In this document: positions 9,385 to 18,208 of the stretch, piece after piece
Layout of the letters: each line of letters begins with the position of its first letter
Numbering within the stretch: the stretch's first letter is position 1
DNA from: Planctomycetota bacterium
GTDB lineage: Bacteria > Planctomycetota > PLA2
NCBI GenBank assembly: GCA_027297745.1
Contig: JAPUHK010000008.1
Location: forward strand, 1-39,457
Direction of reading: 5' to 3'
Length of the DNA stretch: 39,457 bases
The notes under the pieces: model-generated
Told to the model about the DNA's origin: nothing
Databases searched by the model: none
What the model saw: the letters and a program-made list of their open reading frames with translations, nothing else
Translations under genes and position numbers: made by a program

Positions 9385-12300
9385 TCAGGTCTGCAGCAGC
9401 GCCTTGTCGGGGTCGTCCAGCTTGAGCCAGCGAAGCATGTAGTAGAGCAGCATCCCCAGGAGCGCCAACGGGAGGCTCAGCAGGATGGCGTTCGTGATCG
9501 CGACGCTCGGGTCCGAAGAGCCCGTCGGCGGGATCCGGTTCTGCGCGACGCCCCAACCGATCAAGATGATCGTTACGGCCGCGGCGACCATCATCAGGCG
9601 CTTGGCGAAGGCCGCTCCCGTGCCGCCGCACTGGCGCCACATCCACGGCAGGAACAGGATCGCCGGGCTGGCGATGAAGATCGAGGAGTAGGTTCCGACC
9701 AGCACGCCCAGGAACAGGATGAACGCGAAGCCCTCGAGGGAGGACTGGGCTCCCACGTTGAGCACGAACAACACCAACACGACCGCGGCGGTCGTGACGC
9801 TCGTCCGTATCGTTCGGCTCAGGTTCTGGTTGATCGAGCGGTCGATCACCTCCGACATGCGCGCGCGCCCCGAACCGCGGTTCTCGCGAATGCGGTCGAA
9901 GATGACGATCGTGTCGTTGATGGAGTAGCCGATCACGGTCAGGTAGGCCGCGACCGTAACCAGATTCAAGCGCGCATCGACGATGCCCAGCCAGTTCACG
10001 AGTGCGGTGATCCCGAGCACGATCGAGACGTCATGCACCAGCGCGACGACCGCGCCGAAGCCGAAGGCCCAGGAGCGGAAGCGGAAGGCGACGTAGAGGA
10101 TGATCCCGAGCAGCGACAGGGCGATCGCCTGCACTGCGGCGTTGCGATGCTGCTCGGCGGTCGAGGGGTCCACCCGGTCCGCCAGGGGGAACGGATCCGT
10201 CTCGCGAATGCTGGGTGCTGGCCTTTGGGCCACCGCTTCGAAGTACTCGACCTTCTGGGCCGCTTCCTGCTGCTCGATGGGTTTCGCACGGCCGCTCGTC
10301 TTCTGCTCGGTCCAGTAGTTGATCGCGGCTTGGCCGTCGAAGGCCTCCAACGCGTTGCGTACGTTGAGCGCCACCGTGGCCGGTTGGTCCGGCGGGTCGT
10401 TGGGGAGCGTGAGCCGCAGGGAAGACAGGGCACCCGCGGCCGTGGGGATCGCCTCCACCCTGGCCTTCGTCAGCACCTTGTTCTTGGCCGCATATTGGCG
10501 CAACGCCTCGGCGACCCACTCTGGCCCGATGGCGGACTCCGCGAAGTGCAGCTCCCCTTGCGTCTGGTCCCCCGAGCCGGCTTCTGCGGCCCGGATCGTG
10601 GCGCTGAAGGGACCGGGCAGGATCTTGCCCTTGAGCACGTTGTCGCGCAGCTCGCTCACCAGCGCGTTGATCTGCTCCTCGCTCGCGATGCGCTGCGAGC
10701 GCAGCTCGAAGCGTAGGCCCTCGCTCTCGCTGATACGCGTCCCGATGCCGGCGGCCACCACGCGGGTTTCGATCCCGCCGTACAGCGCGTCCTTGGCGGC
10801 GAGCGTGTCCAGCCGCTTCTGGAAGTCGTCGAGGTCCATCGACTCGCGCAGACTGATGACGAGCTTCGAGCCCTTCGTGAACTCGAGGTCGAGGTTCTTG
10901 TTCTCGGGAACCAGGGCGAAGAGCGTCAGGCCGGCCACGATGGCGAACGCGGATACGCGTCCCGTACCGCGCCGCATGGCCATCCAGGGAATCGCGGGAG
11001 GCGCGAACCGGCCGGGCATGCGCACCTCCTTCATCCAGCCCTTCTGCATGAACCAGGTCATAAGCGTGCGCGTGACGAGCAGCGCCGTGAACATCGAGGC
11101 CAAGATGCCTATGGCCAGCGTGATGCCGAACCCCCGCACGGGCCCGGAGCCGATCTGGAACAGGAAGTAGGCCGTGATCAGCGTGGTCAGGTTGCTGTCG
11201 ATGATCGTCACCAGCGCCCGGTCGTAGCCGGTTTCGAGTGCTTGCGCAGGCGTGCGCCCTTTGGCCTTTTCCTCCTTGATGCGTTCGAAGACCAGGATGT
11301 TGGCGTCGACCGCCATGCCGACCGTCAGGATCACGCCCGCGATGCCGGGCAGCGTCAAGACGGCGTCGAACCAGGTCAGAACGCCGAGCAGGATCAGCAG
11401 GTTCAAGAGCAGCGCCAGGTTGGCCACCAGGCCCGGCGTCCTGTAGTAGGCCAGCATCAGGACCAGCACCATCAGAAAGGCGATGAGGGTCGAGTTGATG
11501 CCGCGATCCCGAGCGTTGCCGGCCAGGTCGGGCGCGATGGTGGTCTCCTCCACGAGCTCCGGCCTCTGCTGCAAAGCGCCGGACTGCAGGACGGCGGCCA
11601 GCTGGCGTGCTTCTTTTTCGGTGAAGCCGCCGCTGATCTGCCCGTTCGCGTTCAGCGTGCTCTGCAGGATCGGCGCCGAGTCCACGCGGTCGTTCAGGAT
11701 GATGGCCATGTACTCCTTCGGCGTGGACGTGAGCCGGGCCATGCTCGGGCGGGCCAGCTTCCTGACGTCGAAGGAGACGACCCAACCCTCGCCGAAGCTC
11801 AGCGCCGGTAGGCGGTGGGTCGTGTTGATCAAGTCGCTACCGCTGATGTTGTCCTCGTCCAGACGGCACAGCACCCAGCCGTCGCGAGTGCGTCCTGGGA
11901 GCGAGCCCTTCTTTATGCTGCGGTCCGACAGGCGGTACCACTTGAGACCGAACCCGTGGCGGTTGGAAAGCTTGTCTTCGGCGGTGCGCTCCTCGGGCGT
12001 GATGACGCGCGCCGCTTTCACGCCCGCGCCGCCCTGCTTCAGGGCTTCCGAGAAGATCTTCCAGTAGGGCGCATCGTCGGGCTGTTCGACCGTGATGCGA
12101 AACTCCAGGTTTCCCAGCACCTCGATCAGTTCCTTGATCGCGTCCACGCTCTCGCGCGTGCGCGCGCTGAGCTGCACCGTGAAGCTCTCCTCCCCGATGG
12201 CCTGCAGCACGATGTCCTTCAGGCCGTAGCCGTCGATGCGGTCCTGGATGATCTCCAGGGACTGATCGCGTACGGCGCGCTTCTTCGCGGCGGTCTCCTG

Positions 12301-12468
12301 GGCGCTCAGGTCGAGCCTGTAGCGCAGCTCCGAGCCGCCGCGCAGGTCGATACCCAGTTGCAACCTCTCATCGGGGTCGTCTGAGGTGACCCCTATGAAG
12401 GCCTTGTAGCCCAGGAAGAGGAGCACGAATGCGATGATGAAGAATCGCAATCCTAGATTCTGTTTCAT
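9385..12468 (-). CDS. secDF: fused protein-export membrane protein SecDF
   Basis: SecD and SecF form the membrane complex that pulls secreted proteins through SecYEG using the proton gradient. Here they are one 1027-residue chain. SecD part: helix 9-25, large periplasmic P1 region about 30-320, five helices to about 470, with MAVDANILVFERIKEE near 385. SecF part: helix about 503-520, periplasmic region about 521-776, helices to about 940 with VIGYSINDTIVIFDR near 845. Two further helices (about 957-975 and 990-1012) follow, which ordinary SecF lacks. The SecF periplasmic segment, about 255 residues, is also much larger than in E. coli. AAGGA precedes the ATG. It is the last gene of a yajC-hypothetical-secDF unit. 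Confidence 0.95.
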   Translation of the reverse strand: MKQNLGLRFFIIAFVLLFLGYKAFIGVTSDDPDERLQLGIDLRGGSELRYRLDLSAQETAAKKRAVRDQSLEIIQDRIDGYGLKDIVLQAIGEESFTVQLSARTRESVDAIKELIEVLGNLEFRITVEQPDDAPYWKIFSEALKQGGAGVKAARVITPEERTAEDKLSNRHGFGLKWYRLSDRSIKKGSLPGRTRDGWVLCRLDEDNISGSDLINTTHRLPALSFGEGWVVSFDVRKLARPSMARLTSTPKEYMAIILNDRVDSAPILQSTLNANGQISGGFTEKEARQLAAVLQSGALQQRPELVEETTIAPDLAGNARDRGINSTLIAFLMVLVLMLAYYRTPGLVANLALLLNLLILLGVLTWFDAVLTLPGIAGVILTVGMAVDANILVFERIKEEKAKGRTPAQALETGYDRALVTIIDSNLTTLITAYFLFQIGSGPVRGFGITLAIGILASMFTALLVTRTLMTWFMQKGWMKEVRMPGRFAPPAIPWMAMRRGTGRVSAFAIVAGLTLFALVPENKNLDLEFTKGSKLVISLRESMDLDDFQKRLDTLAAKDALYGGIETRVVAAGIGTRISESEGLRFELRSQRIASEEQINALVSELRDNVLKGKILPGPFSATIRAAEAGSGDQTQGELHFAESAIGPEWVAEALRQYAAKNKVLTKARVEAIPTAAGALSSLRLTLPNDPPDQPATVALNVRNALEAFDGQAAINYWTEQKTSGRAKPIEQQEAAQKVEYFEAVAQRPAPSIRETDPFPLADRVDPSTAEQHRNAAVQAIALSLLGIILYVAFRFRSWAFGFGAVVALVHDVSIVLGITALVNWLGIVDARLNLVTVAAYLTVIGYSINDTIVIFDRIRENRGSGRARMSEVIDRSINQNLSRTIRTSVTTAAVVLVLFVLNVGAQSSLEGFAFILFLGVLVGTYSSIFIASPAILFLPWMWRQCGGTGAAFAKRLMMVAAAVTIILIGWGVAQNRIPPTGSSDPSVAITNAILLSLPLALLGMLLYYMLRWLKLDDPDKALLQT

Positions 12469-12558
12469 GTCTGTTTCCTTGCGAATTCCGTTTCGACTTC
12501 GAAAGGGCAGCCGGTGCCACGGGTCTCGGCCGGCGCCCGGACGGCGGGAGGAAATCCG

Positions 12559-12960
12559 CTAGGCGGGAGGTGGTAGAGAGCGCAAGCCGCTGACCAGGTC
12601 GGCGGCTTCTATCGGCCCGGGCTCGACGCGCGGTGAGGGCGCCCAAGGCGTCCGTTGCCGCACGTCGGTCAACAAGGCGCTGAGCACCAGCGGCGTGTCC
12701 ATGCCGGGCGCGCGCAGGCGCTCGGGGGCGGGACCGGTGCGCAGGACCACGCGCGTCTGCGCCGGCTGCGCGTTCTTCCGCTCGTCGCTCTCGGGTTTCG
12801 GATCCAGCGGCGCGTCGTCCTCCGGCGCCGCGGGTGCCGCATCGTCCGCGGCAGACGCCTTGTCGTGCGGCCGCGCCTCCGGCAGCTGTTGCGGGAACGC
12901 GGGAGCCAGCAGCAGGAACAGCGCCAGCAGCGGGAGGGTTGCGCGTCCCCGAGTGCGCAT
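12559..12960 (-). CDS. small secreted proline/acid-rich protein between yajC and secDF
   Basis: The 133-residue product has a signal peptide (residues 1-24, ending near PAFPQQ) and a low-complexity acidic, Ala/Pro-rich stretch to about residue 65. The C-terminal half has no recognised fold. It starts 3 nt after the yajC stop and ends 90 nt before secDF, so it belongs to the Sec-auxiliary unit by position. No family is recognised. A role in export is only suggested by location. Confidence 0.65.
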   Translation of the reverse strand: MRTRGRATLPLLALFLLLAPAFPQQLPEARPHDKASAADDAAPAAPEDDAPLDPKPESDERKNAQPAQTRVVLRTGPAPERLRAPGMDTPLVLSALLTDVRQRTPWAPSPRVEPGPIEAADLVSGLRSLPPPA

Positions 12961-12963
12961 GCC

Positions 12964-13317
12964 CTAGCCCTTCAAGGCCCCCGCACCCGCCGGTTTGAGG
13001 ATCTCGTGCACGGCGTTCCGATTGAAACGCACACGCACGTCGCGGGCGATCTCGAGCGTGACCTCATTCTCGTCCAGCGCGGTGACCGTGCCGTACATGC
13101 CGCCGGTCGTGACCACCTTGTCGTGCTTCTTGAGCTCTTTCATCATCTCGCGCCGGACCTTCTCCTTCTTGGTCTGCGGGCGGATCAGGAACAGCCAGAA
13201 GACGACGAAGATCAGGATCAGCGGCAGGAACGACGTCAGGCCGCCGCCCCCGGGGGAGGTCTCCTCGGGGCTGCGTCCCGGGTCCTCCCGGGGGAGCATT
13301 GTTGCTAGGGCTTGCAT
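12964..13317 (-). CDS. yajC: YajC, Sec translocase accessory subunit
   Basis: YajC is a small single-span membrane protein that associates with SecDF. The 117-residue product has one membrane helix (about 28-45, LILIFVVFWLFLIRPQ), then the family sequence KKEKVRREMMKELKKHDKV and TTGGMYGTV, and a C-terminal beta domain. The ATG at 13317 was chosen because it leaves room for the divergent mnmA. An ATG at 13299 is also possible; longer forms would run into mnmA. The gene order yajC then secDF supports the call. Confidence 0.92.
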   Translation of the reverse strand: MQALATMLPREDPGRSPEETSPGGGGLTSFLPLILIFVVFWLFLIRPQTKKEKVRREMMKELKKHDKVVTTGGMYGTVTALDENEVTLEIARDVRVRFNRNAVHEILKPAGAGALKG

Positions 13318-13342
13318 GAAAAGAGGTTTGTGCGAGCCCCGA

Positions 13343-13350
13343 ATTATAAT
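13343..13350. promoter_or_regulatory. bidirectional -10 element between yajC and mnmA
   Basis: ATTATAAT contains TATAAT on the plus strand (13345-13350, 16 nt before mnmA) and TATAAT on the minus strand (13348-13343, 25 nt before yajC). The intergenic space is only 49 nt. Neither direction has a clear -35 at 17 nt. Confidence 0.45.
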
Positions 13351-13366
13351 CACGCCCCTTCGCAGC

Positions 13367-14428
13367 ATGAAGATCTTCGTCGCCATGTCCGGAGGGGTCG
13401 ACTCCGCGGTCGCCGCCCTCCTGCTGCACCGGGCCGGCCACCGCGTGGTGGGGGTCCACCTGCGCACCGGGGTCGAGGCCCCCGAGGGGGGCCCGGACGG
13501 TCGGCCGCGCTGCTGCGGGGCCGACGAGGCGGCCGATGCCCGGCGCGTAGCGGCGCTCCTGGGGATCCCCTTCTACGTCCAAAATGCGGCCGGCGTCTTC
13601 GGTCGCTTGATCCAGGACTTCGCCGACGCGTACGCGCAGGGCGCGACCCCGAACCCCTGCGTAGCCTGCAACAGCGACATCAAGTTCGGGGCGCTGCTGA
13701 AGCGCGCCCGCGGTCTGGGCATGGACGCGGTCGCCACCGGGCACTACGCGCGCATCGTCTCGCACGGTGGGCGCGCGGCGATCGCCCGGGCGCGCGATGC
13801 GGGGAAGGATCAGTCTTATGTGCTGCACCGCCTCGGTCCGGAGCAGTTGCAGCGCTGCCGCTTCCCGCTCGGCGACAAGACCAAGCAGGAGGTGCGCGCG
13901 CTCGCGGCGGAAGCCGGCCTGCCCGTCGCCGCGAAGCAGGAGAGTCAGGAGATCTGCTTCGTGCCGTCCGGAGACTACCGGGACCTCGTGCGCCGTCTGC
14001 GGCCGGACGCTTTCGAGCCCGGTGTGATCGTGGACCGGGGCGGCAACGTGTTGGGCCGGCACGAGGGCATCGGCGGCTTCACCGTTGGCCAGCGTCGCGG
14101 GCTCGGCCTGGCGGCGAGCACGCCGCTGTATGTGCTGGAGTTGGATCCCGCGCGACGGCGCGTGACCGTCGGGCCGCGTTCATCCCTGGGCGTCGCCGAA
14201 GCCGCTGTGGACGACGTGGCCTGGACGGCGATCCCGGCGCCGCAGGCTCCGCTGCGTCTGGAGGTGGTGTTGCGCTACCACGCTCGGCCCGTTCCCGCGC
14301 TGGTGCATCGCGTGCGCACGCACGAGGCGCGGGTGGTGTTCGTTGAGCCCGCCTGGCCGGTGACACCGGGGCAAGCCGCGGTGTTCTACGAGGGCGATAC
14401 GGTTGTCGGCGGGGGGCGCCTGAAGTAG
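13367..14428 (+). CDS. mnmA: tRNA-specific 2-thiouridylase MnmA
   Basis: MnmA thiolates U34 of tRNAs for Lys, Glu and Gln using ATP and a sulfur relay. The 353-residue product starts MKIFVAMSGGVDSAVAA, and SGGVDS (8-13) is the PP-loop that binds ATP. The nucleophile Cys98 lies in NPCVACN and the second catalytic Cys197 in EICFVPSGDY. GHYAR and VGQRRGLG are further family motifs. The length is normal. No Shine-Dalgarno site is seen; a TATAAT lies 16 nt before the ATG. The stop lies 3 nt from that of the convergent HU gene. Confidence 0.96.
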   Translation: MKIFVAMSGGVDSAVAALLLHRAGHRVVGVHLRTGVEAPEGGPDGRPRCCGADEAADARRVAALLGIPFYVQNAAGVFGRLIQDFADAYAQGATPNPCVACNSDIKFGALLKRARGLGMDAVATGHYARIVSHGGRAAIARARDAGKDQSYVLHRLGPEQLQRCRFPLGDKTKQEVRALAAEAGLPVAAKQESQEICFVPSGDYRDLVRRLRPDAFEPGVIVDRGGNVLGRHEGIGGFTVGQRRGLGLAASTPLYVLELDPARRRVTVGPRSSLGVAEAAVDDVAWTAIPAPQAPLRLEVVLRYHARPVPALVHRVRTHEARVVFVEPAWPVTPGQAAVFYEGDTVVGGGRLK

Positions 14429-14431
14429 GCC

Positions 14432-14701
14432 CTACAGCCGGCCCTTCAGGTCTTGCCCGGGCCGGAAGGTGACAGTCATGCTCGCGGGGATCTGGATTGG
14501 CTGGTTGGTCTGGGGGTTGCGCCCCATGCGAGCCTTCCGCTCCTTCGCCATGAATGTCCCGAAGCCCTGAATCTGCACCTTGCGGTCCCCGATCAGTCCT
14601 TTGGCGATGCATTCGAGCACGCCTTCGAGAGTGCGCTGGGAATCCGACTTGGAGAGTCCGAGGCTCTCCGCGACCGTCTCGACCAGTTCCGTCTTCGTCA
14701 C
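14432..14701 (-). CDS. HU-family DNA-binding protein
   Basis: HU/IHF-type architectural protein that bends DNA as a dimer. The 89-residue product begins (GTG) with TKTELVETVAESLG and contains the diagnostic GFGTF motif and the DNA-contacting arm with RKARMGRNPQT. GGAGG lies 5 nt before GTG, which decides the start over longer open frames. It is divergent from the VWA gene and converges on mnmA. Whether it is HU or an IHF subunit cannot be settled from sequence alone. Confidence 0.93.
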   Translation of the reverse strand: MTKTELVETVAESLGLSKSDSQRTLEGVLECIAKGLIGDRKVQIQGFGTFMAKERKARMGRNPQTNQPIQIPASMTVTFRPGQDLKGRL

Positions 14702-14765
14702 GACCGCCTCCAGTCCTGATATTCTTAGGACGCGGGGAGCGTAGCAGCGGGTGCGAAAGTCGTCA

Positions 14766-16871
14766 ATGCGCTTGAAACGACTCCGTCTGAGCATTCCCGC
14801 CGCCGGCGCCCTCCTGCTGGCCCTGCTGGCTGCGGTGGGATGGGCCCCGGGACTGCGGTCCGAGGAGACCGCGCGGGCCGTGGTGGTGGACATCTCACCT
14901 TCCGCAGAGCCCTTGGAGCAACTGCCCGGTGAAGCGATCTTGTGTGCCGACAGTGACTTGGGTGCGGCGCTGCGCCGGGCCGCGGCCTCGCGGCCGGGGA
15001 GCATCCTGCTCTACACGGATGGCTGCGACCTCGTCAGCGCTGCGCCCGCGGTTCCGGCAGTGCCCGTGGACGTGGTCCTGCTCGGGCGCCGGGACAATGT
15101 CCGGGTCCAGGATTTGCGGGTCCCGGCGCGGGCAGCCAAAGGCGCTCCGATCTCCATTGCCGTGCAGGTAGGCCGGACCTTGGGCTCGGTCCGCGGCGAC
15201 CCGTTGACTGTCCAGGTGCGGCTCGAGCGGGACGGCGAGCGGGTCGGGGCGGCTCAAGAGATCGTGCTCGAGCGCGGCCAAAGCCGCCGTGTGCTCTTCG
15301 CCGATCGCATCGACCGCGGTGGCTTCGTGCGCTACCGGGCGTCGCTGCACGACCCGGTAGGGCCTACGGACGATGACGCGCTGGAGGTGCTCCTCAAGGT
15401 GGGCGACCACCCGCTGGTGTTGGCGGTGGGCGAGGGGATCCACGTCCCGGGGGTAGCGCTCACGCGCGTCGCGGCGGCGGACCTGGCGGCGCGGCTGCAG
15501 GACCCGGCCGTCGGCTCCGCCGTCGACGCTCTCGTGGTCGGGGCGGATGCAGCCTTGCCGCCCGCCGCGCAGGAGGCCGTGGTGGCCGCGGTGCGCGGGG
15601 GCGCCGGCTTGCTCGTGCTCGGCGGGCACGGCTACGCGGGGCGCAAGCTCGAGACCGTGCTCCCGCTCACGGAGACGCCGCCGGACGGGCGCGCGGTGCT
15701 GCTGGTCGTCGACGTGTCGGGCAGCATGCAGCCCTTCAGGCGTGACCTGACGCAAGCGATTCGCCTCCTTCAGGATGTGCTCCACCCTCGGGACCGCATC
15801 GCGCTGCTCGGCTTCCGCGACCAGGTCGTCCTGCGCTTCGAGTGGGAGACGGTGGGCAACGCGCGCTGGAGTCTCGATGCGATAGCGACGCGCGGCAAGA
15901 CGCTGCTCGCGCCGGCGCTCGCCGAGGCGCTGGTCTGGTTGGCGAAGGAGCCCAAAGGCGAACGCCGTCTTTATGTCGTGAGCGACGGCGAGTGGTTGGA
16001 CCGGGATGCTCCCGAGCTGGAACGCAGGCTGGCGGAGATCGACGCCGCCGGAGTGCACCGCGCCGCGGTCTTCTTGAAAGACGATCCTCCGCCCGCCGCA
16101 CTGAAGCTCTTCCCGGACCACGTGTTGGCGACGCGCCCGGACGATCTGCGCGATTCGTTGCGGCGCTCGGAGCAGGCGGCGCCGGACCGCGTCGTCGACG
16201 GACCCTTGCCCGTGCGGCTGGCGGCCCACCCGCAGTGGCTGCGCGGAGCCGAGCGCGCCTTTGCGGAGCCCGTGCGCCGCATCGCACGGCTGTACCCGCG
16301 CGGGTCCGGGGAAAGCGTCGGCGTCTTCGCGGGCCAGATACCCGTGATGGCCGCCCGGAGCGTCGGCGGACGTGTCGTCCAGATCGCGGCGGATCCCGCC
16401 CGCAACCCCGAGATAGCGGGCCGCCTGGGTGCCTACCTGCGAGCGGTCCTGCGCGAGCGTGGGACGGGCGAGGTCACGCTGCGCGCCCGCCGTGAGGGGC
16501 GCGGGCTGCGGGTTTGGCTCGAGGGGGCCGACAGCGGCCGGCTGACGGTGGGGGGGTCGCAGGTGGAAGCGCGCCCGGTTGGCCCGCGGCGATGGGAGGC
16601 GTCCGTGCCGCGGGTCGCCGTCGGAATGCTCCGTGTGCGCGCCGCGGGCGTAGAGACCGTGGTCCCCGCGGCGGCCAGCCGCGAGCTGGCCGGGCTTACG
16701 TCCGATCGCGAGGTGGCCGCAGGAATTGCGAACCGGAGCGGCGGTGTGCTCTATGCTCTCGGGGAAAGGCCGCAGCAGCGCGGCGGTGCGAAACGGCCCG
16801 GCGTCTTGCTGTTGCTGCTCGCGGGTGCCGCGCTGGTGCTGATCAGCGCAACCTGGCGGAGAAAGACGTGA
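14766..16871 (+). CDS. membrane protein with VWA and GATase1-like domains
   Basis: The 701-residue product has an N-terminal membrane helix (about 9-26) and a C-terminal one (about 677-694, before WRRKT). A glutamine-amidotransferase-like region near 240-290 (GGAGLLVLGG) lacks a visible catalytic Cys triad. A von Willebrand A domain starts at D316 with an intact metal-binding DVSGSM. Beta-rich segments follow. The build recalls membrane VWA proteins of Planctomycetota and aerotolerance (Bat) gene groups, which act as extracytoplasmic protein-interaction platforms. A GTG at 14751 is an alternative start. The stop overlaps the next start (GTGA), so the two products are probably made together. 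Confidence 0.8.
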   Translation: MRLKRLRLSIPAAGALLLALLAAVGWAPGLRSEETARAVVVDISPSAEPLEQLPGEAILCADSDLGAALRRAAASRPGSILLYTDGCDLVSAAPAVPAVPVDVVLLGRRDNVRVQDLRVPARAAKGAPISIAVQVGRTLGSVRGDPLTVQVRLERDGERVGAAQEIVLERGQSRRVLFADRIDRGGFVRYRASLHDPVGPTDDDALEVLLKVGDHPLVLAVGEGIHVPGVALTRVAAADLAARLQDPAVGSAVDALVVGADAALPPAAQEAVVAAVRGGAGLLVLGGHGYAGRKLETVLPLTETPPDGRAVLLVVDVSGSMQPFRRDLTQAIRLLQDVLHPRDRIALLGFRDQVVLRFEWETVGNARWSLDAIATRGKTLLAPALAEALVWLAKEPKGERRLYVVSDGEWLDRDAPELERRLAEIDAAGVHRAAVFLKDDPPPAALKLFPDHVLATRPDDLRDSLRRSEQAAPDRVVDGPLPVRLAAHPQWLRGAERAFAEPVRRIARLYPRGSGESVGVFAGQIPVMAARSVGGRVVQIAADPARNPEIAGRLGAYLRAVLRERGTGEVTLRARREGRGLRVWLEGADSGRLTVGGSQVEARPVGPRRWEASVPRVAVGMLRVRAAGVETVVPAAASRELAGLTSDREVAAGIANRSGGVLYALGERPQQRGGAKRPGVLLLLLAGAALVLISATWRRKT

Positions 16872-17506
16872 AGCGCTGTCTGTCGATCCTCATGCTCCTG
16901 ATCTGGGGGTTGGCGTTGCCGGCTGCGTGCAGCAATCCGCGTAGTCGCAAGGGCCCCAAGCCCGATCCCGACGTCAAACAACCTGCGCCCGCGAAAGCGA
17001 AGCCGGCACGGCGGCCGGATAAGTCGAAGGACGAGACACCGCGCAGCACGGCCAGCGGGGCGTCCTCCGCGGCACCTCTACCCGCGTCCCTCGCGGCCTT
17101 CGCTGGAAAGGGCGAGCCGGTCGTCCAGCAGGCGTTCTTGCCGCCGCAAGCCACTTGGCGTTTTCTCGTCGGGCAGATCACGACCGCCCGCGCCGACGCG
17201 CGCACGTCCGGAAAGCAGATCCTGCTCCGCTTCGAGGCCGGCGCGGTGCACCGCACGGTGAAAGAGGGCCCCCGTACGACCTGGGAGCTGCCTTCGGGCC
17301 TGGTTCTGCGGCGCGTCCCGGTCCATCTGCTGCTGCTGCCCGACCAGACCGTCCAGGTCCTTGATGCGACCGGCCGGCCCCGGCCCGAAACGGCGGAAAC
17401 CCCCGTACTGCGGGCCCGGATCGGGTCCCCCGAGAGCGGTGTCCAAGAATTTCGACTTACGGTTAAAGGGGGGCGCGAAGTTCGGTCGATACAGACCGCC
17501 GGATGA
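16868..17506 (+). CDS. lipoprotein coupled to the VWA protein
   Basis: The 212-residue product starts at a GTG overlapping the VWA stop (GTGA). A lipobox LPAAC puts the acylated Cys at 21. A charged Lys/Pro/Ala linker (about 22-75) follows, then a compact globular part rich in beta strands (about 85-212). No family is recognised. Overlapping translation with the VWA protein suggests the two work in one envelope complex; this is inference. Confidence 0.75.
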   Translation: MKRCLSILMLLIWGLALPAACSNPRSRKGPKPDPDVKQPAPAKAKPARRPDKSKDETPRSTASGASSAAPLPASLAAFAGKGEPVVQQAFLPPQATWRFLVGQITTARADARTSGKQILLRFEAGAVHRTVKEGPRTTWELPSGLVLRRVPVHLLLLPDQTVQVLDATGRPRPETAETPVLRARIGSPESGVQEFRLTVKGGREVRSIQTAG

Positions 17507-17543
17507 GGCCCTGCCGGCCTCGCCTTGCGGAGGTAACGATCGA

Positions 17544-18131
17544 ATGTCCTTTCGAATCATTGCAGTCCTGGTTGCGCTAAGCCTCGTTGGGGCTTGCAAG
17601 ACGAAGAAGCACCAGATCAAGGAAGGGCCCGAGTACGCCACGACTCCGAGCCCGGTCGCCGCGGCGCGCCTTCAGGCTCGCATCGACAACATCAAGTACC
17701 AGCGCGGCGTCACGCTGATCGCCAACCTCGAGCGCATCGCCGGTCAGGGCGAGCTCGCGATCACTGCGTGCATCGAGGGCCTCGAGAGCCCCGATGCGAT
17801 GACGCGCATGGGCTGCGCGTACGCTCTCGGTCGCATCGGCGACACGCGTACGGTGCCGGACCTCGAGCAGGTCCTGCAGGACGAGGTGCCTTTCGTCCGC
17901 TTCGAGGCCGCTTCGGCACTCGGCGGGATGGGCTCGCGCAGAGGGTACGCGGTATTGGTCGGCGGCCTCGGCAACGGGCGTGTCGAGTTCCGCTACAAGT
18001 GCATCGAGGCGCTTCAGGGCTTCACGAATCACACCTTTGGTTACCGTCACGACGCCAGCCCCGAGGAGCGGGGGCAGGCCATCCATCGTTGGCGGGCGTG
18101 GCTGAACAGGCTCGAGGCAGAAGAGCTCTAA
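17544..18131 (+). CDS. HEAT-repeat lipoprotein
   Basis: The 195-residue product has lipobox LVGAC with Cys18. Two to three HEAT-like repeats follow, for example TRMGCAYALGRIGD and VRFEAASALGGMGS, and the C-terminus has paired tryptophan-type residues (HRWRAWLNRLE). GGAGGTAACGATCG before the ATG is a strong Shine-Dalgarno site. It is the third gene of the VWA unit, 37 nt after the second, and is followed by a terminator. HEAT repeats usually mediate protein contacts. The C-terminal W-x-x-W pattern also ends the small membrane protein at 26132. Confidence 0.8.
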   Translation: MSFRIIAVLVALSLVGACKTKKHQIKEGPEYATTPSPVAAARLQARIDNIKYQRGVTLIANLERIAGQGELAITACIEGLESPDAMTRMGCAYALGRIGDTRTVPDLEQVLQDEVPFVRFEAASALGGMGSRRGYAVLVGGLGNGRVEFRYKCIEALQGFTNHTFGYRHDASPEERGQAIHRWRAWLNRLEAEEL

Positions 18132-18160
18132 GGGACGGGCACAGTCGGAAGTGGGATTCG

Positions 18161-18193
18161 GAGGGCTGCCTTCGGGCGGCCCTCCGGTTTTGA
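18161..18193 (+). terminator. Rho-independent terminator with UUCG loop
   Basis: CGGAGGGCTGCC pairs with GGCGGCCCTCCG (12 bp, one T-G pair) around a TTCG tetraloop and is followed by GTTTT. It closes the VWA-lipoprotein-HEAT unit. Confidence 0.88.
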
Positions 18194-18208
18194 GCGGCCA
18201 GCAGCTTC

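Noticed and set aside
12995-13366. Upstream in-frame extension of mnmA
   Set aside because: It runs antisense through yajC, and MnmA proteins begin close to the SGGVDS loop, which sits at residue 8 with the ATG at 13367.
14702-15004. Upstream extension of the HU frame
   Set aside because: HU proteins begin at the T-K-T-E-L stretch and a GGAGG site sits just before the GTG at 14701. The extension is antisense to the VWA gene.
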